From assembly GCA_964637365.1 (NCBI GenBank), contig CAZWWH010000032.1, forward strand, positions 1 to 19,006: 19,006 nt of DNA, given 5' to 3'. Below the pieces are notes generated by a model. It worked only from the letters and a program-made list of their open reading frames with translations. It had not been told where the DNA came from and ran no database searches. Position 1 is the first letter of the stretch; each line of letters begins with the position of its first letter. This DNA comes from Cryptoclostridium sp964637365 (GTDB lineage Bacteria; Bacillota; Dehalobacteriia; UBA7702). Made by a program: the position numbers and the translations under genes. Shown here piece after piece: positions 1 through 7,574 of this stretch.

Positions 1-61
1 TATCCGGCGGCGAGTCTGTTAATTCGATCTTCTTTAACTGATAATTCGTTGTTTCTATCAT
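1..61 (-). CDS. Tail fibre or tail-tip protein, N-terminal fragment (runs off the window)
   Basis: Only the first 20 residues are present, beginning MIETTNYQLKKIELTDSPPD. This opening resembles the start of many phage tail fibre or host-attachment proteins of Firmicute prophages, which often begin with a 'TTNYxLKK' stretch before a region that repeats along the fibre; that is a memory-based resemblance. The ATG at 61 has a CAGGTGA ribosome site about eight bases upstream. The start overlaps, as ATGA, the stop codon of the -1 frame of the preceding Ig-like gene, the same coupling used throughout this operon. Position after the XkdU-like baseplate gene also fits a fibre gene. The rest of the protein cannot be judged. 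Confidence 0.6.
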   Translation of the reverse strand, partial: MIETTNYQLKKIELTDSPPD

Positions 62-347
62 CTATACATCACCTGCTTCCATGTCTCGTACGTGTCTACT
101 AGATGCTGCCAGCTGAACAATTCTTCTTTTAGCTGCTGCCCAAAGTAGCGTGAGTGTCATCAACTGTGGTACTGTTGCCGCCGTCGTCCGTTGCCGTAAT
201 AGATACAGGGTAATAATGGCCGTCGTTATTGTTATAACTGGACGTTGACGGCGCGATAATGGTTGCCTCATACTTGCCTGTCGTGTTATTCAGGGACAAA
301 GTATATGTTTGTCCGTTGATTGTTGCTTTTACGGTTGCTACTGACAT
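58..347 (-). CDS. Small Ig-like tail protein with probable -1 frameshifted C-terminus
   Basis: The zero-frame product is 72 residues (347 down to a TAA at 129-131): a short Thr/Ser/Asn-rich beta domain with the pattern of an immunoglobulin-like virion decoration module ('ATINGQTYTL', 'YEATIIAP', 'GHYYPVSITATDDGG'). The ATG at 347 follows a GGAGG ribosome site inside the end of the XkdU-like gene. Two codons before the stop lies T TTG GGC (138-144), of the X XXY YYZ slippery form. A -1 slip there would continue for 26 residues (QQLKEELFSWQHLVDTYETW and six more) to a TGA at 58-60 that overlaps the next start. The extension carries the Trp-spaced pattern (SWQHL, TWKQV) also seen at the end of the XkdU-like protein (TWAHLRDN, DWAEVKNK), so it looks like real coding sequence. 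A sequencing error or decayed gene is the alternative. Such proteins are expected on the tail surface or fibre base. Confidence 0.6.
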
Positions 348-896
348 TTACAATTCCTCCACTTTGTTTTTCACTTCGGCCCAATCTGCATTGTTATCCC
401 GCAAATGTGCCCAGGTCGTGTGCTGTGCGATACGGTCCAACCAAGTGTTGTAATACCGCTCTACAGTTAGTTGCAGGTGCGCCGGGATAAGGGGCTTAAG
501 GGCCTTTTCCACATCGGGGAATAAAAAAATCTCGCCCCATTTTGGGGGAGACACTTTTACGATGATCGTTGAGTTTTCAAAGCTAACCAGACAGCCGCCT
601 CCGGAAAATGTACGAACGATTGTTTTGATTTTATCTTCATTCAGCTTCCCAGTGCCCCGCAGCGTTGCCAATATCATCATGCGACGTTGCATAATATCCC
701 GCTCCTGAGGGATGATGCCCAAGATCTGTTCCCACTCCGTAAGACGAGATTCAGAGCACGTGGCGATTGTTGCATCATCTGGCAAAATAGACAAATTTTG
801 TTCTAAGCTGATGACCTCCAAATCCATAGTATTAGCAATAGTTTCCATTTCCGCTACCCCCTGATAAAACAAGGGGAGATACGACATAAAAGGCAT
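348..896 (-). CDS. Baseplate wedge protein, YmfQ/DUF2313 family (XkdU-like)
   Basis: A 182-residue protein of the YmfQ/DUF2313 group, which includes PBSX XkdU and the Mu gp48-type baseplate proteins that join the wedges to tail fibres. Recognisable features are the opening 'YLPLFYQGVAEMETIANTMDLE', the central 'LTEWEQILGI...RRMMILATLRGTGKL' segment typical of the family, and a C-terminus with Trp-spaced repeats (TWLDRI, TWAHLR, DWAEVK). Its place immediately after the baseplate J gene is the family's normal place. The ATG at 896 sits eight bases after a strong GGAGGTGA site and overlaps the stop of gene J as TAATG. Length is normal. A low-activity alternative is that it is only an adaptor for the downstream Ig-like protein. 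Confidence 0.85.
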   Translation of the reverse strand: MPFMSYLPLFYQGVAEMETIANTMDLEVISLEQNLSILPDDATIATCSESRLTEWEQILGIIPQERDIMQRRMMILATLRGTGKLNEDKIKTIVRTFSGGGCLVSFENSTIIVKVSPPKWGEIFLFPDVEKALKPLIPAHLQLTVERYYNTWLDRIAQHTTWAHLRDNNADWAEVKNKVEEL

Positions 897-1981
897 TACG
901 CTGTCACCTCCGCCACAGTAAGAATCCCCATTTTGCCAATTTTTTCTGCACCAAGGGCAACATCCGACTGAGCGTTATTTAGCTGCAAATCGGAGACCGT
1001 AGACACGCCTTCCGCATTTAAAATAGCGCTGCCGATATCGACATAATAGATCGCATTACGCTGATAGGCGTATTCGCTTAAATAACGATTGATTGCCTTC
1101 GTAATGCTATCTTCCACATCTGCCAATAAATAACCATTTTTCAAACTTACAGACAAAGAAATATTTACCGTCACTTCCGTGGCTGTTGACACCGTCACTT
1201 TTGCCCCAATAGGTGCCACACCGTTCCCCAACCCCTGAGAATCAGGATCAAGATAATGCTGAAAAGCAGTTATCAAATCAGAAGACGCCTTTTCATTATT
1301 AGAATCAAGAATACTGACTTTTACCGTATTCGCACCATTCCAGCAAGGGAACACTTTCGCCCTGCCAATCCCGTCAAAATTATCGGCCCAATACTGATAT
1401 TGAGCAGTGTTCCCGTCCTGCATCTCGTTTGTGATAAAGGATATGTATCTAGCACGCAAGGCATCATCGCTCTCCGCATCTTCACCGGGGATCAAGATTT
1501 CTGTAATCTCCGCGCTCCCCAGCCCCGTAATATGAGTCACTGGGGACAGGGGGCCCAAATACTTATTAGCCATACTACCTGATTCCACGGCTTCAAGCCT
1601 GTAGGCTCCTGCGGAAATTTTATCAATGACTACATATGTAATTGCCATATAGGGATCCAGAGAGGTAAATCGGTCGCCAACCGTAATATCAAGCGAATTC
1701 CCTGCCGTATCTTTAAAAACGCCCTTGCAAATTGCTTTCGTGGCATTACGGCGTGTGATACCCATTTCCCCTACTCTTTTATCAAGAGACGCTCCCGTTG
1801 CGGTAGAGATAAAGGATTCATCGTAGGCATTAAATAGCAATCTGTAAATAGAAGCCATTTCCCATGCTGCGGGAGCGAGAGCGTCATATATGATACTTCC
1901 CTCGCGCTTATCAAGGTCAGCAGACACGCGAGACAAGAGACGGGTTAATATGTTTGGCGCGGTGAATTCTTCTACATTCAT
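896..1981 (-). CDS. Baseplate J family protein (XkdT-like)
   Basis: A 361-residue baseplate J / gp47-family protein, the main wedge component of contractile-tail baseplates. Family signatures include the N-terminal 'TRLLSRVSADLDKREGSIIYDALAPAAWEMA' region (here split by eye: LDKREGSIIYDALAPAA near residues 22-38), the 'ASLDKRVGEMGITRRNAT' stretch, and the 'PGEDAESDDALRARYISF' motif that marks these proteins. The C-terminal half, with 'VTVNISLSV' strands and 'DVEDSITKAINRYL', is the usual beta/alpha domain. Length matches PBSX XkdT. The ATG at 1981 follows a GGGAG site and overlaps the upstream stop as ATGA; its stop overlaps the next start as TAATG. Confidence 0.93.
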   Translation of the reverse strand: MNVEEFTAPNILTRLLSRVSADLDKREGSIIYDALAPAAWEMASIYRLLFNAYDESFISTATGASLDKRVGEMGITRRNATKAICKGVFKDTAGNSLDITVGDRFTSLDPYMAITYVVIDKISAGAYRLEAVESGSMANKYLGPLSPVTHITGLGSAEITEILIPGEDAESDDALRARYISFITNEMQDGNTAQYQYWADNFDGIGRAKVFPCWNGANTVKVSILDSNNEKASSDLITAFQHYLDPDSQGLGNGVAPIGAKVTVSTATEVTVNISLSVSLKNGYLLADVEDSITKAINRYLSEYAYQRNAIYYVDIGSAILNAEGVSTVSDLQLNNAQSDVALGAEKIGKMGILTVAEVTA

Positions 1982-2418
1982 GTTTCATACTCCCTTTCCA
2001 GCATTATAACCCCGTAGATAGTGTTGGCAATAAACGTGACGCGCAGCGCATCCTCCCGCCGTTCAAAAACGAAATCGGTTGCGGAAACGGCTCTGTCGTC
2101 CTCCATGATCGACTCTGTAATGCGGCGCTGTAATTCGCTCCTAACGATCACTTCCGGCAATCCAATTAGGTCATTCACTTTTAGCCCGTAACTGTCAGAG
2201 TAAATGCTATGTACCCCTGCATCGGTCATCAAGCGTTTAAAGATCCCCTGCGTCACAGCTTCTTTTTTGTCAACAATTCCGCTGATGCGTCCCATTCTCA
2301 AATCAAGACGATAGCTCTTGTCCGGCATCACGGTCTCTATTGCGGCATTCTCCACATTCTCAGCAGCTCCCGGCAGTAAACCGTTGAAACTATCGTCTAC
2401 CACGCTTGATAACGTCAT
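1978..2418 (-). CDS. Baseplate protein, DUF2634 family (XkdS-like)
   Basis: A 146-residue DUF2634 / gp25-type baseplate protein. Seen in sequence: 'SYRLDLRMGRISGIVDKKEAVTQ' (shown in two parts here: SYRLDLRMGR and GIVDKKEAVTQ), 'IYSDSYGLKVNDLIGLP' and 'LQRRITESIMEDDRAV', all in the order typical of XkdS. The family is a small wedge part that contacts the sheath and initiates its assembly. I place the start at the ATG at 2418, which overlaps the preceding stop as ATGA and has AGGCGGTGG upstream. A longer reading from 2466 would add 16 residues that overlap the DUF2577 gene and have no family resemblance. Confidence 0.87.
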   Translation of the reverse strand: MTLSSVVDDSFNGLLPGAAENVENAAIETVMPDKSYRLDLRMGRISGIVDKKEAVTQGIFKRLMTDAGVHSIYSDSYGLKVNDLIGLPEVIVRSELQRRITESIMEDDRAVSATDFVFERREDALRVTFIANTIYGVIMLEREYET

Positions 2419-2663
2419 GATTCCACCGCCTTCCCAAGGACAATATATTTTTGACCTCTCAGACAACGCAGCATGACGATCTTGTCATCTACAGATAACG
2501 AAGGAGATTCCGAGGTCAGGAGCATATTAACAGGCTCTAAAATTAGGTTTTCATCAATTTGTACCTGCAGAGGATCAATTGATATCACCGTTCCCGGCCG
2601 ATAATCCGTCAACTGCCAGCTATTCAACATATTTTTTACGATCTGTTTAATCAGTTCATTCAC
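2415..2663 (-). CDS. Small baseplate protein, DUF2577 family (XkdR-like)
   Basis: An 82-residue protein of the DUF2577 type (PBSX XkdR), a small OB-like baseplate component encoded between the hub and XkdS in PBSX-like phages. The order here is exactly that. Visible features are 'GTVISIDPLQVQIDENLIL' in the first half and 'DDKIVMLRCLRGQKYIVLGKA' at the end (the conserved 'vGD.V.l.....Gq.yivlgk' type ending). The start is a GTG at 2663 with a clear AAAGGAGTGG site just upstream, right after the hub stop codon. Its stop overlaps the XkdS-like start as ATGA. Confidence 0.82.
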   Translation of the reverse strand: MNELIKQIVKNMLNSWQLTDYRPGTVISIDPLQVQIDENLILEPVNMLLTSESPSLSVDDKIVMLRCLRGQKYIVLGKAVES

Positions 2664-2675
2664 TGTTCCACTCCT

Positions 2676-4556
2676 TTAGTCGTGTGATTTGATGTATGCA
2701 TCAGGATCCATACAGGTCTTCTTATTCGCATAGCTGTAGTATCCTTTGTGAATCTCGAGATGCAGGTGAGAGCCATGCGCGTTCCCTGTCTGACCTTCCA
2801 CGCCGATTTGGGTATTTGTAGTAACGGTCTGCCCCACGCTAACCGTGATTTTACTGAGGTGCGCATACAAGCTCACCATACCGTCATTATGCTTCACGAA
2901 TACATGCTTCCCATAAGCGCCGCTGCTCGATATGTCCGTTACCTTGCCGGAAGAAATAGCAAACACCTGTTTATTATTAATGCCAACATAATCAGTGCCG
3001 GTATGCCAACCGCAAGACCAGGAACTCCCGGATTTTCCGAAAGGACACGTAACCTTATACCCATTATGGAAAGGATGGCGATACTTCCCGCCGGCAACGC
3101 TGCCTCCGTCTGATTCTTCGCCGTCATAGATGGTAATGTTACCATACCGACGGCCGAATTTGTCACATTCCGACTTGGTGGACATCAAAATGTCAATACG
3201 ATAGGTACCGTCTGACTTAATTTTGATAGCTCCGCCTCGATCAGTCACGGTATAATAAACGCCGTCAATTTTCGTACCGGTGCCGGAGGGCTTGATTTTT
3301 GTACCGTACTCAATACTTTTCGGTGCGGCGCAGGTATTTTTCGAAGGGTCAAGTTTGTTTCCTTTGCAGTCCACGAAACCTCCCTCAAGCTTGTTATTTG
3401 CGGGATAGTATGCCGTAAACTCTGCTTTCACGGTTCTCCCTGACGGTAAGCCCCCGGTGTCAATCCCGGAAATAGACTCGTCCTTCTTAGTGATAGATAC
3501 ATACTCTTGAGAAACCTGCTCATCCCACACAATTTTGGAATCGATAAATACCGACAGGGTCAAATCCATTGTGTAACTGTCTGCAGTGATGTTGTGAACC
3601 GCCTTTTCCACAATCAATTTGCGGTCAAGGCTGATATCTCCTAATTCCGCAATTTGAAAGTGCAGAATGTTCCCGGCCCGAATGTCGGGAATACCGAAGC
3701 ATTTAATGGTCAGAGTGCGGCGTTTCCAGCTATAATTTAGCAACAAATTTTTTGCCAGCTGCTTCACCTGTGCCGGTTCATAGCTTTCATCCACGGTTTG
3801 GTAATATTGCAAAAAGCCCCATTCCTCAATAAGGTTTTTCGCCGAAACCGCATAAACGTCCCCTTGGCCGGTGTCGGAATTGGGGCGCACCAGTTTAATG
3901 TAGTTGTATACGTCCTCATCAATACTCGTTTTATAATTGTAGCTGATGGCGGCGCTCTTATCGCCAATAATATATTTTTTTTCAAGGTTCGAGGCTTTTC
4001 GAAGGGTCAGTTTCCCACAGTCATCATAAAATACATAGATAATGCCCGTTCCCGCCAATATGCGATCATACATACCTCCGATGTCTTCAGTTCCTGCAAA
4101 TGTTTTCGCCAGCGCTGTAGTGACAATATCGATAACACTTTTATTATCCATCACCATAGACGGAATAACATAGCCGGTATCCTCAATGGTTCCCGTGGTC
4201 AGTTTAAAATCAGCGGCAATTTTTTTAACGATTTGGGACGCCGTCATGCCGCTGAAATTATAGCTTTGATTCGCTTTTAAATAGCGTATTTGGTCATAAA
4301 CCATAACCTTGATAACGCCCTTCTCATCTTTATTTTTTGTGAAAACATAGCCGCGAAAGGTGAACTTGTCATCAATAGCAAATTGCACGGCGTCGCCCTC
4401 ATGAAAGCTCAGCTTTGAGTCCTTCGTGAGGGTGATATCTAGGCTCCCAGGCTGTCCTACCCGCTCCGTGGTCCATTTTACTTCGCTGCAAATATCAGTG
4501 ACGTTCAACACATTCCCGCTTTTGGTATATATCACCACTTTAAAGGTATGCTCCAT
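2676..4556 (-). CDS. Baseplate hub (XkdQ-like) fused to a 3D domain and an M23 peptidase
   Basis: A 626-residue protein with three parts. Residues 1-360 are an XkdQ / gpD-like hub, the trimeric base of the tail spike ('LDITLTKDSKLSFHEGDAVQF', here as SKLSFHEGDAVQF; 'GYVFTKNKDEKGVIKVMVYDQ'; 'YNYIKLVRPN'). Residues about 376-478 are a 3D domain (MltA-like double-psi barrel; 'AEFTAYYP', 'YGTKI', 'TVTDRGGAI', 'YRIDILMS', 'FGRR'). Residues about 494-626 are an M23 zinc endopeptidase with the full metal and catalytic set: H518-x3-D522, H566, and H597-x-H599. M23 enzymes cut peptidoglycan cross-bridges; 3D proteins act on glycan strands. The likely role is local wall digestion during DNA injection. 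Plain XkdQ is about half this length. The ATG at 4556 overlaps the upstream stop as TAATG after AAGGTGG. The first of the usual three Asp residues of the 3D domain seems to be Ala411. Confidence 0.9.
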   Translation of the reverse strand: MEHTFKVVIYTKSGNVLNVTDICSEVKWTTERVGQPGSLDITLTKDSKLSFHEGDAVQFAIDDKFTFRGYVFTKNKDEKGVIKVMVYDQIRYLKANQSYNFSGMTASQIVKKIAADFKLTTGTIEDTGYVIPSMVMDNKSVIDIVTTALAKTFAGTEDIGGMYDRILAGTGIIYVFYDDCGKLTLRKASNLEKKYIIGDKSAAISYNYKTSIDEDVYNYIKLVRPNSDTGQGDVYAVSAKNLIEEWGFLQYYQTVDESYEPAQVKQLAKNLLLNYSWKRRTLTIKCFGIPDIRAGNILHFQIAELGDISLDRKLIVEKAVHNITADSYTMDLTLSVFIDSKIVWDEQVSQEYVSITKKDESISGIDTGGLPSGRTVKAEFTAYYPANNKLEGGFVDCKGNKLDPSKNTCAAPKSIEYGTKIKPSGTGTKIDGVYYTVTDRGGAIKIKSDGTYRIDILMSTKSECDKFGRRYGNITIYDGEESDGGSVAGGKYRHPFHNGYKVTCPFGKSGSSWSCGWHTGTDYVGINNKQVFAISSGKVTDISSSGAYGKHVFVKHNDGMVSLYAHLSKITVSVGQTVTTNTQIGVEGQTGNAHGSHLHLEIHKGYYSYANKKTCMDPDAYIKSHD

Positions 4557-5014
4557 TATGACACCACCTTTGTGGTGTGAGTGCGGTATTCTTTCACTTT
4601 TAAGGTAACAAACTGATCGCCTACAGCCCCGTGTTTTTCCAATACTTTGTATTCGGTAATAACCACAAGGATATTTGTTGGATATATATCATTGCCTTCC
4701 ATATCCAAGCGAGCGATAACCATACGCAATACCATCCCCTTTTCGATCACTGACCGTAGGAAATTGAGATAAAATATCGGCCGTCGGGAACCGTCATGAG
4801 GAAAACATAGTTCCAGTGTGTATTCTCGTAAGCCCGGTTTCCCCGGCCTTACCACATCACCAAGATTGAGAACGCTTTCATTCTCGTGGTTGACTTTGAC
4901 TACCATCTCCATTTCCTCCGGCAGGCCCTCCTGAGGGATTTCAATATAGTCTACTCCGGGGATGCTGTCCTTTAGAGACTCTTTTTCAGCGTCAATGAAT
5001 GTTATCGAATACAT
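4556..5014 (-). CDS. Tail-tip/baseplate protein, XkdP-like without a LysM domain
   Basis: A 152-residue protein between tape measure and hub, the slot of XkdP (T4 gp53-like function: links hub, tape measure and wedges). The body matches the N-terminal domain of XkdP-like proteins: a beta-rich start ending in 'VKVNHENESVLNLGD', then 'GLREYTLELCFPHDGSRR', a helix 'FYLNFLRSVIEKG', and 'YKVLEKHGAVGDQFVTLKVKEYRT'. XkdP proteins usually end in a LysM peptidoglycan-binding domain of about 50 residues; here the protein stops soon after the first domain. The M23 and 3D domains of the next gene may take over wall contact. ATG at 5014 has a perfect TAAGGAGGT site. Confidence 0.75.
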   Translation of the reverse strand: MYSITFIDAEKESLKDSIPGVDYIEIPQEGLPEEMEMVVKVNHENESVLNLGDVVRPGKPGLREYTLELCFPHDGSRRPIFYLNFLRSVIEKGMVLRMVIARLDMEGNDIYPTNILVVITEYKVLEKHGAVGDQFVTLKVKEYRTHTTKVVS

Positions 5015-5025
5015 AAGATACCTCC

Positions 5026-7029
5026 TTAAAACTCATAAGCGTCGTCTACGCCGGAATACATTTTTTCTTTTGCTTTTGCAATGATTTCTTCGGCGACTCT
5101 GTCCGCGTCGGCATTTTGGGTAATGTCGCCGGTAAACTCAATGCTGAAATTCGGCTGCATGGTGTTGACATTGATCTTATTGACATAAGACCGCACCATA
5201 GCGTCGGATAAGTAGCGAAGGCTTTCATCGGAAATATCCACGGAATCGTTGACTTTATCGACGGTTCCGACATTATCAACGTTGCCGATATCGTAATCTT
5301 CCAGGGCAGGAATCTCCGGTAAGGTCATGTCAAAATTCTGCAACTGGCGGCCAGTCTCAGCTTTCTTCATGATTTCCAAGAACTGCGCCCGGTCATTGTC
5401 GCTTAGCCCCCAGCTGCGGAAAAGCCTAGCCGCCTCGCCTGTGCTTTTTTCGCCACTGACATAATCCATCATGGCGTTGAAACTGTTATCGGAACCGTTT
5501 TCCAGAAAATCGAGAATTCTCCCCTTCTTTTCCTCCACATCTTTCGCTTTCGCTTTCTTTTCCAATGTTGCCCGAGCCCCTACCCCGGAGGAGCCTTTCG
5601 TTGCACCGTGCCTTTTTATAGTGCCCGTCGCCTCTCCCTGGATGGAAAGCCCCTCCAAGTCCGTTGTACCGATCCCGGAAATCATCATGAAATTTGCGCT
5701 GGCCTGTGTTGCCGCGTTAGCCGCCTCGGTAGTTTGGTTGTACGAGAGGGCGAGGGTTCCCAAAGCCCCTACCAGCGTACCGATTGCCATAACAACAAGG
5801 CCGATGGGGTTTGCCGCCATGGCTATATTAAGCCCGCGTTGAGCACCAGCAGCTACATTGGTAGCTGTAGCCGATGCACTTGCCGCTCCAACCTGCCCCA
5901 ACAATGCGGCTCTTAATCCATGTGTTTGAGCAGTTGCTCGCAATGTGGATATTGCATAGACGTTATTGGCACCACTGGCGATTACTACTCCGGCTTTGTA
6001 TGACATCCATGCAATCAGTCCAATCTTTAAAACTATACTCACGCCGTTAATGTGTTTTCCCAGCCACCCGAAGCCTTTTATTCCAGCCGTGGCAATTTCC
6101 AACATCGTATTTGCGAGGTTCTGAATCGCGCCGCTCTCCGCCAACGCTCCCAACTGTCCCAAGGCTTCCTGGGAACCAATTTGAAGCTCGTTTTTAAACA
6201 TGGTCGCCACTTCACCAAAGGTTACGGGCATTTTTTCATATCTTGCTTCAATATCGTCAGCGGCAGAAAACAAGGCTCCTTTCATAATATCCGCAGTAAT
6301 TGTCCCCTCTGCCGACATTTCTTTTAAATCGCCCTTACTTTTCCCGGTAAAATCTGCAATGGCCTGGGCAAGCATGGGTGCGTTTTCCATAATACTGCGA
6401 AATTCGTCCCCTTGCAACTTGCCCGCCGCCATAGCCTGAGTCAGTTGATACATCCCTGCTTGTTGCTCCTGTGTACTTGCTCCGCTGATTTTGAAGGATT
6501 TCGACATTAGATTCGTAAATTGAGCGATTTCACTGTTATTAGCGAAGCCATCTCCTGCCAAAAGCGACAATTTCGCAATCGCGCTGGCTTGATCGTTATA
6601 GCTGCTGCGACTATTCTGTGCTGAGGTAAAAACAAGGCCCTGCATCTGTTCTTCTGTCATGCTGTCGTCTCGAATCAGGTTAAGACGAGCATTCACGGAA
6701 GTATTTGTATCAATGACATTTGCTATACTCCCAATCCCCTGCGCGACAGATTTTACGGCGTAAATACCTCCGGCGATATCGGAAATAGAGGTTTTCCAGC
6801 CTGCGAAGCCATTCTTTACAAGCTTTTGGCTATTGTTGATCTGCTTCAGCTCATTGTCCATTTTATCCAGCATTCGGCTGGCTTGACGAATTTCCTTATC
6901 CAACTCCCCCCAATCCAAAGAACTATCCATCTTTTTCATTAAACCAGTGGTAGTTTTCAGCGCGTCAACAATCTTATGAAGGGTGGGGGTCATTTTATCA
7001 CTAAGCGATATAGTGTTTGATACTTGCAT
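5026..7029 (-). CDS. Tail tape measure protein
   Basis: A 667-residue tape measure protein that sets tail length and is ejected ahead of DNA. The N-terminal region is helical and coiled coil (residues about 1-70, 'MLDKMDNELKQINNSQKL'). Residues about 100-300 hold the conserved lambda-type tape-measure domain, including 'AMAAGKLQGDEFRSIMENAP', 'LAQAIADFTGKSKGDLKEMS' and 'EGTITADIMKGALF'. Two hydrophobic segments follow ('VLKIGLIAWMSYKAGVVIAS' and 'GLVVMAIGTLVGALGTLALS'), as usual for a protein that inserts into the host membrane. At roughly 0.15 nm per residue the tail would be near 100 nm, a rule-of-thumb inference. It starts at an ATG overlapping the stop of the -1 chaperone frame (TAATG). 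Confidence 0.95.
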   Translation of the reverse strand: MQVSNTISLSDKMTPTLHKIVDALKTTTGLMKKMDSSLDWGELDKEIRQASRMLDKMDNELKQINNSQKLVKNGFAGWKTSISDIAGGIYAVKSVAQGIGSIANVIDTNTSVNARLNLIRDDSMTEEQMQGLVFTSAQNSRSSYNDQASAIAKLSLLAGDGFANNSEIAQFTNLMSKSFKISGASTQEQQAGMYQLTQAMAAGKLQGDEFRSIMENAPMLAQAIADFTGKSKGDLKEMSAEGTITADIMKGALFSAADDIEARYEKMPVTFGEVATMFKNELQIGSQEALGQLGALAESGAIQNLANTMLEIATAGIKGFGWLGKHINGVSIVLKIGLIAWMSYKAGVVIASGANNVYAISTLRATAQTHGLRAALLGQVGAASASATATNVAAGAQRGLNIAMAANPIGLVVMAIGTLVGALGTLALSYNQTTEAANAATQASANFMMISGIGTTDLEGLSIQGEATGTIKRHGATKGSSGVGARATLEKKAKAKDVEEKKGRILDFLENGSDNSFNAMMDYVSGEKSTGEAARLFRSWGLSDNDRAQFLEIMKKAETGRQLQNFDMTLPEIPALEDYDIGNVDNVGTVDKVNDSVDISDESLRYLSDAMVRSYVNKINVNTMQPNFSIEFTGDITQNADADRVAEEIIAKAKEKMYSGVDDAYEF

Positions 7030-7573
7030 TATACATCCATCCCCCTCTTCGCTTTCTCTTTCATATCCGCTTCGTAGTCAATCATCGCCACTACCGCCGC
7101 TTTTTCCCGAGAGGGCAGGTTCACAAAAGTCCCAGGCAAAATATGAAAGTTAAGGAGCGCATAGGTTGCGTAAAATGCTTCCCATTGACGCCCCTTGATC
7201 AGTTTTTTGCCTCTTCCACCTGAGCCTTGAAACCGGTAAAACCGCTGATTTCACTAATGGCACGATAAAGTGCGTCCTGCTCTCCTGGGAGTAACGTTTT
7301 ATCAATCAGCTCTATCGGCGTCCTACACCCGGCATTTTTAATCAATTCTGCATCGGAAAAATTTGGGTATATGCAGGCAGCCAAAATATAGTTTGCCTCA
7401 TTGCGATAGACCCCGTCGTTCCCCTTATTTTTCTTTTCCACTTCGTCTGCCTCTGTCCCCGTCAGATTCCGAATCTTAAATTTAAAATCTTTCAGCCTTT
7501 CAGAGACAACAACATCTTTTGTGATATTCACAATAGGGTTCCCAATCAAAAAATCAGTCAAACTTTGTGCCAT
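7029..7573 (-). CDS. Tail assembly chaperone, long frameshifted product (G-T analogue)
   Basis: The long product arises if ribosomes slip -1 at A AAA AAC (7202-7208 on the plus strand as GTTTTTT), just before the TGA at 7199-7201. The zero frame ends '...VEEAKN'; the shifted frame continues for 57 residues beginning LIKGRQWEAFYATYALLNFH and ending in TAA at 7029-7031. The extension contains 'LPSREKAAVVAMIDYEADMK', typical of the downstream chaperone part seen in Firmicute contractile phages. It has no start codon of its own with a ribosome site, so frameshifting is the natural way to make it. The fused protein is about 181 residues. An SD-like AGGTGGAAGAGG lies upstream of the slip site and may stimulate it. 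The chaperone pair binds the tape measure during tail assembly and is absent from the mature virion. Confidence 0.85.
7199..7573 (-). CDS. Tail assembly chaperone, short product (XkdN-like)
   Basis: The 124-residue zero-frame product of the chaperone locus, resembling PBSX XkdN. It lies between tail tube and tape measure, the invariant position of this function. Visible family pieces are 'LTDFLIGNPI', 'LKDFKFKIRNLTGTEADEVE' and 'YILAACIYPNFSDAELIKNA'. I choose the ATG at 7573, which directly follows the tail tube stop and has GGGAGGGAAT upstream; starting at 7588 would overlap the tube gene without gain. Its stop codon immediately follows the slippery heptamer, so most ribosomes should make this short form and a minority the long one. 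Confidence 0.88.
   Translation of the reverse strand: MAQSLTDFLIGNPIVNITKDVVVSERLKDFKFKIRNLTGTEADEVEKKNKGNDGVYRNEANYILAACIYPNFSDAELIKNAGCRTPIELIDKTLLPGEQDALYRAISEISGFTGFKAQVEEAKN
7202..7208 (-). promoter_or_regulatory. -1 programmed frameshift site, A AAA AAC
   Basis: In the chaperone reading frame the codons run GCA AAA AAC TGA, so the heptamer A AAA AAC is in the correct register for simultaneous -1 slippage of both tRNAs, and the zero-frame stop follows at once. This is the most efficient heptamer known in E. coli and is used in many tail chaperone genes. An SD-like stretch (AGGTGG) ends roughly 14 bases upstream. I did not find an obvious strong hairpin or pseudoknot downstream by eye. 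Confidence 0.85.
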
Positions 7574-7574
7574 T

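Noticed and set aside
62..271. 69-codon frame overlapping the Ig-like gene
   Set aside because: Arg/Thr-rich shadow frame with no ribosome site; its last part lies in a different phase from the -1 extension that carries the Trp-spaced repeats.
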